Below are positions 35,301-45,945 of a stretch of 64,000 nucleotides of DNA, one piece after another. The position numbers and the translations under genes were made by a program. This DNA comes from Diploscapter coronatus. Its lineage: Eukaryota > Nematoda > Chromadorea > Rhabditida > Rhabditidae. The notes beneath the pieces were generated by a model. That model saw only the letters and a list, made by a program, of their open reading frames with translations, was not told the origin of the DNA and did not search any database. Position 1 is the stretch's first letter, and each line of letters begins with the position of its first letter. Location: the NCBI GenBank assembly GCA_964036155.1, contig OZ038423.1, positions 69,021,249 through 69,085,248 on the forward strand. The letters are read 5' to 3'.

Positions 35301-38300
35301 GAAATTCTTCAATAATAATGGTAATTTCATTAGACCGACCCCACTGATAAAAATGCCTGGCAATTATCACTGTATCGAAAGATCGGCAAGAGCCAGATGC
35401 GTGGAAAGGAGGGTATGACCCAGGAGGGCGTCATCGAAAAAATCTTCAACATGGGTCAAGTCTCGGCCATTCTCCATACGGTTAGTAAATCATTATCTGG
35501 CAGCTCTTAGATCATCCCTTGAGTTGATACGATGTAATCATCATATTTGGCTAGCGCTTTGCCGTAGAAACCAAATCTGTCCTGTAATGTTCCGAAAGTA
35601 CCGTCTCTGTTGTAAAAAACGTTCAATGTTCAGATTATGCGTGGAAAAGATCGCAAGAAACACGGCAGATCTTATATGGTTCGTTGTTTCGTCTTTGTAA
35701 AGGGCTCAAGTCCGTGTCCATAAATGTGAAAAGTTTCAGTACGACCCTAATGGGAAACGTCAAATCGACAAAACTCGAAACTTCTTCGCTGTATGTTTGT
35801 CGGCTTCATGTTTATGTGATAGAGAATAATCTGCACATTTAAAAATATCGTAAACGTGTCGTGAAGTCTGATTTTTCAGACAGAGCACCCACAAATTCAA
35901 GCATCTCAAGCGTGGAAGAAAGTGGTGTCCACACAAAGAAAGAGAGCTGTCGTGGCGTGCTTCAGAATGGTTCCACTTTATGGTATACCGAGGTATGAAC
36001 ACCGAAGTGGTTGCTGTGATTAGCGTGGAGTGATTTATGTTAATTTGCTGTGAAAAAGACAGTCTAACACGCACGACGACAAAGCGCTAAACATCGATCC
36101 TTACTTTCCTCATTAAACTTCATCTTGACTTTTCTCCTTTACCCAAACCCGAACCTTCGGTTATTTGAATCTGCAGATAACTTCACGCTTCGAGAAAGAG
36201 GACAGATGGAAGAAGGTATTGACGCTGCAACGAAAGAGGATGGCTATTTCCTTGATCACTGCCAGTCACCTGTACAAAGTCGATCTGTAAGCGGAGTCCA
36301 GTTAAATTTGAGAAGAGGAATGTGTGCTTCTATGAGTTGAATGAAATTCTAACCATCAGAAGATAGGTCAAATCAAAATGATAGTCCGAGAAATTCAGGC
36401 ATCGCGGAATCAACTTCTTCCTGCCTGCCTTCTCCAAACTCTGGCTGGAAGAGGAAGACGTGGGTCAGGATAAGCTCATCAGCGACCTTTGCAGTGGAGT
36501 GGAAGAAGAAGAGGGTCCAAGAATTCAGGTGCAAAATTTCAATAAATTAGGAAAAACAAGCTAATTTAGGTCGTGGTTGACGAAAGCGGTGGCGTAGTGG
36601 TTGCTTCGGACGAGGAGAAAGAGAATGAAGGACGTCCGGATCCATTGAAGCAATTGATCAGATGCTTCCAACGAGCTGCTACCAGTGAAGAGAGCAAGGC
36701 CGACTCCATTTATAATGACGATTTGTAAGGAGTCGAAATGGAATGAAAGTTTCCAATAGCAAACATTTAGGTACATCCGATTTGCCGATGTCATGGCCAA
36801 GTCCATTCACATCGATGAAGACGACGAAGACGGAGAGGACGAGGGCGAAGTGGACCAGGCCCAGAAAGAGGAACAGTCACAAGCACTTCGAGCCGAGCAA
36901 GGAGTTCTGGCAAACAGAGGTGCTGCCATCATGTGTCTGATGTACCTTTCGGCGTCTAATGGAGAACCCAACGAAATGGTCGCTCAAACCCTCCAACTGG
37001 GCATTCATCTGCTCAGCGGCGGTAACACGGAAATTCAGAAGGTTCGAATTTGTTATTCTTTGAAAATGTACGACGATTTAGATGCTCATTGAATACTTGC
37101 AACTGAAAAAGGACGTGAGATTCTTCACCTCGACGGCAGGTCTCATGGGCAAATGCTCAGTGCTGAACTTGGAAATGTTCGAAAGGCAGATCAAGGTTAG
37201 TCATCTGAATTTTTCTGGGTCTTTGGGAATTAGCTATACTGATTTTCTCAAATTTTTATGTCATGAAACGCTTACTTCAATCCTTCAGACACTTGACAGA
37301 AATCACTTTACCGGAGTGAGTTCGAATCGAAGTTGTGCTAGAGTTCATCTTTTTTTCGCAACATCCTATCTTTTTTCGCAAAGCCATTTTAAAACTCTTT
37401 GCAAATTCTCAGCTAATTTTCCGCTCCTGTAATCACATTTGATCACTTTCATTGTTCCTTGTACCCACTTTCGGCTCTGAAATTGAATAATTTTGGACGA
37501 ATGACTTGTTTCAATGTTGTTATATAGTGGGACGTGTGCGTGCCAAAATTACAGGTCTGTAAAATAATTAGTTTATAGGCCTGTAATTTTTCAAAATCGC
37601 CTAACAATTTATAATTCAGGCTGAAGGTCTTGGAATGGGGGCGGAGCTCGCATCGGGAGACAACCAAAATTTGAACGACGCCGACTTCACCTGCTCATTG
37701 TTCCGATTCCTCCAACTCACCTGCGAAGGCCACAATTTGGGTTTGCTCTGGTCTGAAAGTAAAAATTTCATCTTCCTCTTCAGAGTTCCAAAACTATCTT
37801 CGAACTCAGCCGGGACATACCACCAGCGTCAATCTGATCAACTCCACTGTCGACTATCTGCTGAGGCTTCAAGAATCGGTCATGGACTTCTACTGGCACT
37901 ATTCAAGCAAGGAGGTTATTGATGAAGGCGGCAAGGAGTACTTCCTTCGAGCGATCCAAGTCTGTAGTCAAGTTTTCAACACGCTGACCGAAAGTATTCA
38001 GGTACAAAAAATCTTCGGTTAAAGTGTGCGTTTTTTTTAATTCAGGGTCCCTGCGTCGGAAACCAAATGACTCTAGCGAACTCTCGTTTGTGGGACGCCA
38101 TCAACGGATTCTTCTTCCTGTTCGCCCACATGATGGAGAAACTCTACAAAAATTCGACCCAGCTAGAGCTTCTGAGAGAATTCTTGAATCTTCAGAAAGA
38201 CATGATCGTCCTAATGCTGTCCATGCTTGAAGGTAGACTTCGAATAATATACAGGGTGTTCCACGAATTTTGAACAACTTGTTTTTCCTCTTAAATTTTT

Positions 38301-41300
38301 CCTAATAATTGTTTAATAGCGGTCAGTGGGATTCAATTAGCTCAGTGGAAGAAGCATGAAAATATACGGTTTTACTCTTTTCAATTACATGTAGACCTGG
38401 CATATCAGTGACGGACCCCTTTTCCGGACTTGTGAAATTTTGATTTTTTCATTTTTTATTTTTCTGGACAAATTTGGCATTCAAATATTCAGAATTTTAT
38501 GTTGATTTCGAATATGAAAGCCATTTTTAATTTGCATCAATGTAATGCGATTTATGTCCTAAAAACCACAAGTGAAATGATGAGGAAATACAGAAATGTT
38601 GCCTCGCCACCGGTATGCTCAGGTTTACCCGTAATTGAAAAGTAGGCCAAATCATGTATCTTCATGCTTACCCCATCGAACTAAAATGAATCTCGTTAAC
38701 CGTTTCTAAAAATAATTATTAGGAAGACTTTAAGAGGGAAAACAAGTTGTTCAAAGTTCGTGGAACACTATTAAAAATGAGATTTTCTAGGAAACGTGCT
38801 CAACGGCCCAATTGGTAAACAAATGGTAGATGCTCTGGTCGAATCTCAACCTTCTGTCGAGAAAATTCTGAAGTTCTCCGACATGTTCTTGAAATTGAAA
38901 GATCTCACGACTTCGCAAGCCTTCCAGGATTTCGATACGAACAGGTGAAAATTCAACTTACCAAAAAATTATAGTTTATAATTCAGAGATGGCTGGATTT
39001 CACCCAAGGAGTTCCAACGTGCGATGGAAAGTCAGAAGATGTACACCGTCGAAGACATCACGTATCTGATGATGTGCACTGATGTGAACAACGACGGCAA
39101 AGTCGACTACATGGAATTCACAGAGCGGTTCCACAACCCAGCCAGAGATATCGGCTTCAATCTCGCCATTCTGCTAACGAACCTCAAGGAACATATTACG
39201 AATGATCCGAGATTGGAGAAGATCATCGAAAAGGCACAAACGCTACTGGAATACTTCGACCCATTCCTGGGCAGAATTGAAATCATGGGCTCGAGCAAGC
39301 GAGTCGAGAAGATCTACTTCGAAATCCAGGAAAGTTGGCTCGAACAATGGGGCAAACAGCAGATTCGCGACTCCAAAAACTCCTTCCTCTTCAACGTCCT
39401 GCAAGATGACGGGGGCGATCAGGGTAAACTCGAAGCGTTCATCAACTTCTGCGAAGACACCATCTTTGAAATGCAACATGCTGCAGCAATTTCGTCTGGA
39501 GACAGTGACTCGAAGATGGAACGAGCCCTCAAGCAACGAGACTATTTCCTTCAACAAACGACTACCAGAGAACAGCTGTCTGATACCCTCAAGAGCGGCT
39601 ATAATTACGGTGTAAGCGCTGCAACTGCCCTGAAGCCAGAAAACCTAAAGGCCACATTCAAATCTGTCAATGAAGAAGTGAAGAAAATGACATGGCTACA
39701 ACTTTTCAAAGCAATATTTGTCCTGGCCTTCCGAATGGGCTATTCGCTTGGATATGGCGCCTTCCTGCTACTGGCGACAATCTGCCGTTTCGCGTACTAT
39801 CTGACGATGGGTGAAGACGAAATCACCGAGGAGAAGCCAAACCAGCAACAAAACCATGGCCCACCCAACCACTTCTACGGACATCCAATATTACCAGAAT
39901 ATCACCCGACTCATGTTGGTGTAGAAGTATTTGGTGTGGGCGTCTCTCCAACGACCCATGTCACAGGCCCGCCTCCAGAAGACGACGTTCGAAGCGAAGA
40001 CGCCCAATCAGCGAACCTTGACGACGACTTTCTGAAGCCGCCCTCACAAGATGGAACTTCACCAACTCCACCTCCTCAAACACCGAATGGTCATCTGCCA
40101 ACTGCTCCTCCAAGCGTTCATGGACAGAGTCTCTACGAATCAATTGGCGCTCCTCAGCTGATGCAGCTTCAATCAGAACCCGATAACATCCAAGCCAGCT
40201 ACGAGCCGAAGATCGCTGAGCAAAACGTCGGAAGAAGCAAAGGATCAATTTTGAACATGCTGGCGAGAAACTTCAAAACCATCGAAAAGACAACCTTGTA
40301 TTTGGCATTCTTCATCAACGTCATTCTGCTATTCCATCGGGTCGACATTCGACAACCAGAGCATGAGGTGGTAATTGAAGAGGCAGATGATGACGAGGCC
40401 ATCGAGAGCATCTACATCACAGGAGTCCAAGTGCCCTATGTGGAGTACGAAGTCACAGGATGGGTCCTAGCACAAGTTCTATATTGGATCAGCGTTTTAC
40501 ATCTATCAACATCATTCGCACTGCTCGTTTCCTTCTACCAACTCAAAATCCCTCTGATCACATTCAAACGTGAAAAGGAAGTGGCGAGAAAGCTCATGTT
40601 CGACGGATGCTGGATTACTGAAGAGGACAACGAAGAACGAGGCATCATTGACACACTGATGTGGTATCTTGATCGAATCGTAATATCTTCCAAGTCCTTC
40701 CCAATGATGTACTGGGACAAGTTCGTACGACGAAAGACTCGCCAGAAGCTTAAAGACCAAGTCGATGAAGAAACGCTCGAGGCGATTTTGGGCGAGGAAA
40801 AGAGTTCTTCCGATAATAGCTTCGACTATCGCTATACCTGCTGGCTGTGGGTTGGAGTGATTTTGACGAACGGTCAATTCCTCTATCGAGTGGGCTACTT
40901 AGTGTGTTCCGCTTGTGGCGTCTTCTTCTCGCCATTCTTCTACGCGTTCCACCTGATCGACGTGGTGCTCTCATTCCCTATGCTCAAAGCCATCCTGCAA
41001 TCCGTCACGCACAATCTACAACAACTCATTTTGACCATCATGATGACGCTCGTGGTCGTGTACCTGTACACAGTGCTGGCATTCAACTTCTTCCGCAAAT
41101 TCTACATCCAAGAGGGAGAGGACGGAGAAGAGCCCGATCGAAAATGCCACAACATGCTCACCTGTTTCATCTATCACTTCTACGCTGGTGTCCGAGCTGG
41201 AGGTGGTATCGGTGACGAGCTGGAGTCGCCGTACGGAGACGAGCTGGAATATCCTCGAATGTTCTACGACATTTCCTTCTTCTTCTTCGTCATCATTATT

Positions 41301-41763
41301 CTACTGGCTATCATGCAGGGTAAACACTGGTTTCCATAGAGAATTTCCAAGGGAATTTTAGGTTTGATCATCGACGCCTTCGGAGAGCTTCGTGATCAGC
41401 AAGAGTCTGCCACGGAAAAATTAGAGTCATCCTGCTTCATTTGCGACATCGGCAAAGAGACCTTCGATCGGATGCCCAGAGGCTTCGAAATCCACACCAC
41501 CAAGGAGCACAACTTTGCCAACTACCTGTATCCAAATTGCTCTATTCTTTTAAACGAGATTTTTTATAGGTTCTTCCTGCAACATCTCGTGAACAAGGAC
41601 GAAACGGAGTACACCGGCCAGGAGACTTACGTCCGAGAAAAATACGATAACAGGTTAGTCTAGTTTAATTTTGAAGAAACCATTCTTTTCCAGGGACTGG
41701 GACTTCTTCCCGGTTGGTGAATGCTTCGTGAAGCAATATGAAGATCAGCTATTGCAGTCCTAA
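20354..41763 (+). CDS. unc-68: Ryanodine receptor (sarcoplasmic reticulum Ca2+ release channel)
   Basis: Homotetrameric Ca2+ release channel of the sarcoplasmic reticulum. Core exons, all phase-consistent, total 15378 nt (about 5125 residues): 20354-20413, 21290-21418, 21482-21593, 21640-21783, 21832-25067, 25115-25323, 25368-25530, 25571-25701, 25858-25971, 26141-26278, 26320-26450, 27330-30535, 30578-30701, 31567-31721, 31764-34349, 34396-34563, 34609-34728, 35053-35138, 35183-35285, 35334-35480, 35880-35992, 36399-36528, 36570-36724, 36771-37041, 37082-37195, 37620-37740, 37784-38001, 38046-38232, 38791-38944, 38987-41319, 41362-41527, 41570-41653, 41694-41763. Domains in order: N-terminal MIR/trefoil, SPRY1 ([11 protein letters not shown]), two RyR repeats, SPRY2 ([18 protein letters not shown]), SPRY3, two more RyR repeats ([17 protein letters not shown]), two EF-hands ([26 protein letters not shown]), transmembrane domain, selectivity filter GGGIGDE, pore helix S6 ([15 protein letters not shown]) and the conserved C-terminal zinc site region (CFICDIG..H). 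Alternative exons are listed separately. The symbol follows the very close match to my memory of C. elegans UNC-68. Confidence 0.97.
21784..21831 (+). other. unc-68: GC-AG intron of unc-68, 48 nt and in frame
   Basis: The upstream exon ends ACTAATGAAG and is followed by GCAAGC; the acceptor is TAATTTCAG. Splicing gives ETNEGEACWW, the conserved reading. The 48-nt intron has no stop in frame, so retention would simply add 16 residues. A GC donor is a known minor class of U2 introns that tends to be regulated. Confidence 0.75.
25324..25367 (+). other. unc-68: Second GC-AG intron of unc-68, 44 nt
   Basis: The upstream exon ends TTCACGAG and is followed by GCAAAC, with acceptor CTTTCAG. This gives the conserved RLSLPVKC sequence in frame. 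A canonical GT two codons earlier (in GAGTTC) would remove three residues including that arginine, so the GC donor is preferred, but this is inferred from family conservation. Retention would cause a frameshift to a stop at 25384. Confidence 0.6.
26569..26661 (+). CDS. unc-68: Candidate cassette exon A of unc-68 (93 nt, 31 codons)
   Basis: Lies in the 879-nt intron 26451-27329. Acceptor TTTTTAAG, donor G|GTAAAC. It is open in the one frame that fits, and begins and ends in phase 1 like its neighbours, so inclusion or skipping keeps the frame. It encodes a Pro/Val-rich segment ([17 protein letters not shown] in its middle). The insertion point is in the cytoplasmic region before SPRY3. Recognised only by phase and openness; no transcript evidence is available here. 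Confidence 0.55.
30824..31192 (+). CDS. unc-68: Candidate cassette exon B of unc-68 (369 nt, 123 codons)
   Basis: Acceptor TTTTCATGCAG, donor ATG|GTAGG. It begins and ends in phase 1 (…GAC G / GAT G), like the flanking exons 30578-30701 and 31567-31721, which also join directly in frame ([19 protein letters not shown]). It encodes a Gln/Ser-rich, basic, probably disordered segment: [18 protein letters not shown], then [19 protein letters not shown], then an acidic patch, ending [11 protein letters not shown]. Ryanodine receptors of other animals have no obvious counterpart just before the [10 protein letters not shown] segment. The frame stays open to 31506, but the tail after 31192 is AT-rich and intron-like. 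Confidence 0.65.
34787..34834 (+). CDS. unc-68: Candidate micro-cassette exon C of unc-68 (48 nt)
   Basis: Acceptor CCAATTAG, donor GCC|GTACGT. It encodes 16 Asn/Gln-rich residues ([16 protein letters not shown]). The flanking exons 34609-34728 and 35053-35138 join directly in phase 0, so the exon is optional by phase. It lies after the lysine/arginine-rich [11 protein letters not shown] segment of the cytoplasmic region. Confidence 0.6.
34869..35012. mobile_element. Inverted-repeat element with CCTAGG ends in an intron of unc-68
   Basis: Left GTGAACATACCTAGGCAGGG...TTCAGCCA and right TGGCTGAAATTATGCCTAGG... TCTGCATGTGAA are near reverse complements, about 144 bases in all. The terminal AGACCTAGG word is shared with the element at 7271-7375, so the two belong to one dispersed family. 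It lies between cassette exon C and exon 35053-35138. Confidence 0.6.
35635..35679 (+). CDS. unc-68: Candidate micro-cassette exon D of unc-68 (45 nt)
   Basis: Acceptor GTTCAG, donor ATG|GTTCGT. It encodes 15 very basic residues ([15 protein letters not shown]). Phase 0 at both ends. It sits between exon 35334-35480 (ends ...AILHT) and exon 35880-35992 (starts TEHP), which in other ryanodine receptors follow one another almost directly, so this is an insertion that can be skipped. Confidence 0.6.
35740..35790 (+). CDS. unc-68: Candidate micro-cassette exon E of unc-68 (51 nt)
   Basis: Acceptor AGTTTCAG, donor GCT|GTATGT. It encodes 17 residues ([17 protein letters not shown]), phase 0 at both ends, immediately after cassette D. 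With D it could add up to 32 mostly basic residues just before the TEHP segment of the channel's cytoplasmic domain. Confidence 0.6.
36177..36286 (+). CDS. unc-68: Alternative exon of unc-68, mutually exclusive with 35880-35992
   Basis: Acceptor ATCTGCAG, donor CT|GTAAGC. It starts in phase 0 and ends in phase 2, exactly like the constitutive-looking exon 35880-35992. The encoded segments are homologous: [17 protein letters not shown] here against [17 protein letters not shown] in the other copy, both ending with an LY-containing stretch. Lengths are 110 and 113 nt. Using both, or neither, would break the frame into exon 36399-36528, so the two must be alternatives. The upstream copy keeps the family consensus [11 protein letters not shown]; this copy is diverged. 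It came from a tandem exon duplication. Confidence 0.8.
38251..38770. mobile_element. MITE in an intron of unc-68, about 37-base terminal inverted repeats
   Basis: The left end GTGTTCCACGAATTTTGAAC...CTTGTTTTTCCTCTT (from 38257) is the near-perfect reverse complement of the right end AAGAGGGAAAACAAG...GTTCGTGGAACAC (to 38768). The interior of about 440 bases has no meaningful open frame. Flanking TA dinucleotides (38249-38250 and 38769-38770) would fit a Tc/mariner-type target duplication, but the left edge is not exact. The element fills nearly the whole intron 38233-38790. Confidence 0.8.
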
Positions 41764-42963
41764 GAAAGTTATGAAAAGTAGCCCAAAGCCCCTGAGCTTA
41801 TCATTTTTAGCTTATGCTACTTTTCATATACCACTTTTGTAAATAGGATTTATCATAGGAGATATAATTTAATTCGTTAGGTGTTAACTAGATTTTTATC
41901 CAGATTTTCTAATAACGTCTCATATTATTTCTTTCAGCAAATCACTCTTGAATTCGAGTATACTATTGGTTTTAACTGAGAGGTGCCTTAAAATATTTGA
42001 AAAATAGTAATGCTATTCGAAATGATCAAACTTTATTAGTTCATCATCATCACAACGCATATTGCTCATTCAATGTTATCGGTGCAATTTTGATACGATT
42101 GTAATGTGAATTTAATATATAAATAATAAATAAAAACTGATAAAATTTATTCTCGATTTTCAATGGGATACCAATAAATTAGAATAACTTAATCATCATA
42201 ATGATAAGTGAATTTAGCTTATTTTGGTGTTTCAAAGAAATGAAAACCAGTTCGAATTTATAGCTATCTTTAGAAATTTTATGGAGTTTTTGAAAATTTA
42301 TGCAAGGTGTATGGTCTAGAATTTTTAGAATTTGGTTTTCGATTTAGAAAGAAGCTTAACAACTATGCTCTATGAATTTCTGACAAATTTAATGATGAAT
42401 ACTTTTAAATTAGGTTTCGATAATAAAAATCTGATAAAAATTTCAAAGATCGGTGAAACTCTACTAGGAAACATTTTCACAACGGAATTTATAAGAAGCC
42501 TCATTCTAGCTCCGGGAAATGATAAAACTCAATAAATTATCATATTTATCATCGGTTTTTAAAGTCATTTTTAATTTTATAAAATTCAGGAAGCCGATGA
42601 TTTATACTATATAAAATGAAATGCTCCAGCAAACATAATTTTTTTTAAAATCGTAGTGACATTAATTCTAAATCCTAGACGTTATGTCGCTACACATGAA
42701 ATATTTTCAGGTTATTTTAAGGAATAGTATTTGTTGAGGGTTCAAATCCATATTTTATCGGGGAGAAGCTTAGAATTAGAATGAATACTTCTTGAATTTT
42801 CATAGACTAGGGCGATTTCCTGAATTTTTTTTTTAATTCGGAAAATGACATGTTTGAGATTTTCATTTACATATGGAGTAGTCTTGCAAAAAAACTTTAT
42901 TTTCAAAGGAAAATTAATTCTCTTGAATTCTTGGGAGTCTTAAAGCTTTTAAAATAAAAAACC
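41764..42963. other. Convergent 3' region between unc-68 and snap-1
   Basis: AT-rich DNA with AATAAA-type signals for unc-68 (near 42127) and, on the other strand, presumably for snap-1. A word GGTTCAAATCC at about 42738 resembles a tRNA B box but has no matching A box or cloverleaf. No coding exon supported. Confidence 0.5.
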
Positions 42964-45945
42964 TTATTTCAAATCCTCTTCATCTTCCTGAGCGATAGCA
43001 CGTTTTACTTTCACTAACAGAGACGTGTGCCAATTTTCCAGCCTGCAAAATATTGATTTTTCTAAAATTCTCAGATTTACAATATAATCTTCTTGCAAAA
43101 TTTAAAAATAGTCGATTTTTTGCCTCAAATTTTCATGATTTTGAAAATATCGATTTTCGACCGACCTGCTAACTTTGTTGAAATTGGCGACCGCGTCGGT
43201 GAACGCGTCCACGTTCTGCTCTTCCAGACACAGCAGGATGTCCTGAATTTACGTCTGTCATTTTGGGTCTGAGGCGATTTTTAAAGAAAGTAGGGACGAC
43301 TTGTAACCAAACATTACGAAAAATCAACGCAACTTTTTCTACAAATTGTCCAAGAACAGTCATTTCGAATAATCTCGTTCTTGTACTTCAGCCTTTCTGC
43401 ATTTGTTAAAGGACTTTTTATTTCTCTACTCTTCCTATACTCCCTAGCCTTCCCACCCGCTGACAAAGTCTTTCAAATCCAATTACCTTGATCAATTTGG
43501 CTTCCCTAGAATCGGCGAACGATGGAGCGGCGTCTTCATAGCGTTTGAGCGCGTTTTGGGTGTCCAACTGAAGTAATTCAAATTAGATAATTATGATAAT
43601 TAAGCCAGTTAATTACACGATCGATGCAGAGATGGCAGAGGAGTGCCTGGAAGAAGTGATTCTTGGCGGCGTATTTCAGCGTGGCATGGTCGGCCTCGAA
43701 GAACGCGATCTCTTCAAACACGGAAATCGCCTTTCTGTACTGCTCCAGATCGGCGGAATACTGAAAGAAATTTGTTTCCTTCAATAAATTTTCTATTTTT
43801 TAAAAAAATATTTCGAAATTTAGTTTTTATTTTTGAAAAAAAAACTTTCCGAACCTCGGCGACTTTGATGAGACACTTCATGGCGGAGCTCTTAGATTCT
43901 TCTCCTTTGTAGTAGTCGGCCGCTTTCTGGTAGTGCGCGATGCACTGTGCCTTATCCGGGCAGTCCGATTCGTACCTGCAAAATTCGATAATTTAAAACC
44001 TTTGATAAGAATTCCGACTTTGAAACTTAGTGTTTAAAATTCAAAAATTGCGATAAAAATTAGATGCTGGATATTTCCCTTATTATTAATCTAATAGTAA
44101 ACTTGAAAAATTCAATCTCCGACAGGAAAGTTCGATATTTATAATAAGAGCCAAAATATTTAGATACCAAAAGTAAAAAAAAAAAAAACTCACAACTCAG
44201 CGATGGTGACGTGGTTCTTGGCGGCCATCGTGAAGCGACCCATATCCGTGTAGATTTCCGAAGTCTTCAGCAGGCATTCCACGGCGAGCTGCAAATAGTT
44301 TTGATTTATTTTAAAAAATACTTAAATTTTATAACATTTTCAAAAAATTTCAAAGATCAATCTATTGGATTTGTCTTCATTTATTTTTTTTTGCAATTCT
44401 TCGTCTTTTAATATATATATTTTTTATCATTATCTTTATTCTTAAAAATTCATTTATTACCTGCGGATTGACCTTCCTGTAACAGTTGGCGGCCTCGGCG
44501 TACTGACTCGCGCTGTCATGCTTCGAATCCGTCTGATTGCCATAGAATTCGGCAGCCTTAAAATTCGGTATTTTCAAGATTCTCGACCGAAATCGAGTTC
44601 TCATTCAAAAATTTGAAAAATGAATACAATTTTTGAATACCTTTCAAGATCTAAAATTTTTAATTACCCTCAAAAACGCATCCCCAGCCTCCTTCCACAT
44701 TTTGTCCATCTTGAACAGGTTTCCAGCCTGAAAATATGTCTTATCTTATTCTTCAAATTTCATTTAAATGTTCAAAATTCCAAATTTTCCCGAAAACAAA
44801 TTTATTCTTACAGAAAAACAACAAAGTAAGCTTGACTAGATCAAAGGTTTCAACGCTTCGACCGTCGTTTGGCCTTCAGAACGGGTCGGAACGTCTTCTC
44901 CTGCTCGTCTCCGAATTTCACGTCTTCTAATTTCGACGTCAGCATCTCCAAAGTCCCTCTATTGTCGTCAGTTTTCCTGGCTCTTTTTCGGTCAAATTCA
45001 ACCTCTACTTTTCGAATTCCGTGGGTTTCGGAGGCATGAAAATTCCGTTCTTCCGAGGTCCTAACAAGCACATTTTTAGAAATCATTCTGGATTACTGTA
45101 GTTTTTTCTTCAAGGAAGAGGAAAAATCAAGAGTTCTGTATTTTTTTAACTGGCCTAAATTTCTGGCTGCAATCGGCATCGTAACAAGCGTAGATTCCAG
45201 AACTTCCGGGACGCTCTTTCAAAACCGCGAACATCGTGGAGTGATTTTCCTCTGCGTGTACGTCCAGGTAGTTTTCCTGTAGATGATCCACTTCAAGACG
45301 AAATCGTAAAAAGCAAAACCTCATAGAATACCTTCCCGCACTCGGCGCAGTGGAAATTGTGCGAGATTTCCAGGTGTTGTTCGAAATCTACCGCATTCTC
45401 AAACTGACGAGAACAGTGCGGAGCGGAGCACCAGATGGCGGATGACGACGGTCCGACGTCGTCGTCGGTGAGGCCTTCAGAATCCGACCCGACGTCACCA
45501 CGATCGTCAGATTCGGACTAATGGGATTACAGTAAGTTACGACACAATACAAATAAAATTTTACGAAAAATAATAAAATCGATGAAGGTGGTGTTTTTTG
45601 GAAATAAAAAATAATCACCTTGATGTAGAAATCGGGGACATCAGAATTTCCACCGCCACCGAATAGTTTCCCTAAAAATCCGCCGCCGCCCTGAAAAATT
45701 CAACTTTATATTCTCCCTTGGGCTTTATCGATTTTTTATTTGGACTAAAATTGCAATTTTCATAGATGACGCCACAAAATTAGACCCAAGTTTGCCGATT
45801 TTTGGTAAATGGCGCCGAAATGGTCATAACTTTTGGTACCATTTACCAAGTGATCAATTTTTCAATGTTGGAATTTCCGACCCACCTTGGACTTTTTTTC
45901 GGCCTCCTCGAGCATTTTACGGGCCTTCGATGCGTTGTCGGTCAT
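42964..45945 (-). CDS. snap-1: Alpha-SNAP (soluble NSF attachment protein)
   Basis: Cytosolic adaptor that binds SNARE complexes and recruits NSF for their disassembly. The ATG is at 45945-45943 ([20 protein letters not shown]), then exon 45690-45619 ([14 protein letters not shown], the usual Gly-rich hydrophobic loop). Exons at about 44728-44669 ([18 protein letters not shown]), 44590-44461, 44300-44190, 43978-43850, 43760-43630 ([20 protein letters not shown]), 43570-43487, 43245-43165 and 43042-42964 follow. The C-terminus ([20 protein letters not shown] plus LK) matches the conserved acidic SNAP tail that activates NSF. TPR-like helices are typical of the family. The intron between 45619 and 44728 contains a same-strand zinc-finger coding block, described separately. 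Confidence 0.92.
44850..45517 (-). CDS. ZNF511-like C2H2 zinc-finger coding block inside snap-1
   Basis: Exons 45517-45332, about 45276-45155 and about 45069-44850 on the minus strand, stop TGA 44852-44850. They encode an acidic start ([15 protein letters not shown]), a finger CSAPHC..F..H....H, a second half-finger HCAECGK joined to [12 protein letters not shown], a third [12 protein letters not shown] joined to [12 protein letters not shown], and a basic tail ([13 protein letters not shown]). Order and spacing match animal ZNF511. No in-frame methionine exists before the fingers, and the first exon begins at an ATTAG acceptor in phase 0, so an upstream exon is required. The nearest phase-0 donor upstream on this strand is snap-1 exon 2. 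It could be a nested gene with unseen first exon, or a snap-1 alternative isoform. The intron after CSQKF seems to use a GC donor at 45154. Confidence 0.75.

Noticed and set aside
42730..42760. GGTTCAAATCC word resembling a tRNA B box
   Set aside because: No A box at the right distance and no cloverleaf can be drawn; the surroundings are AT-rich 3' flank.
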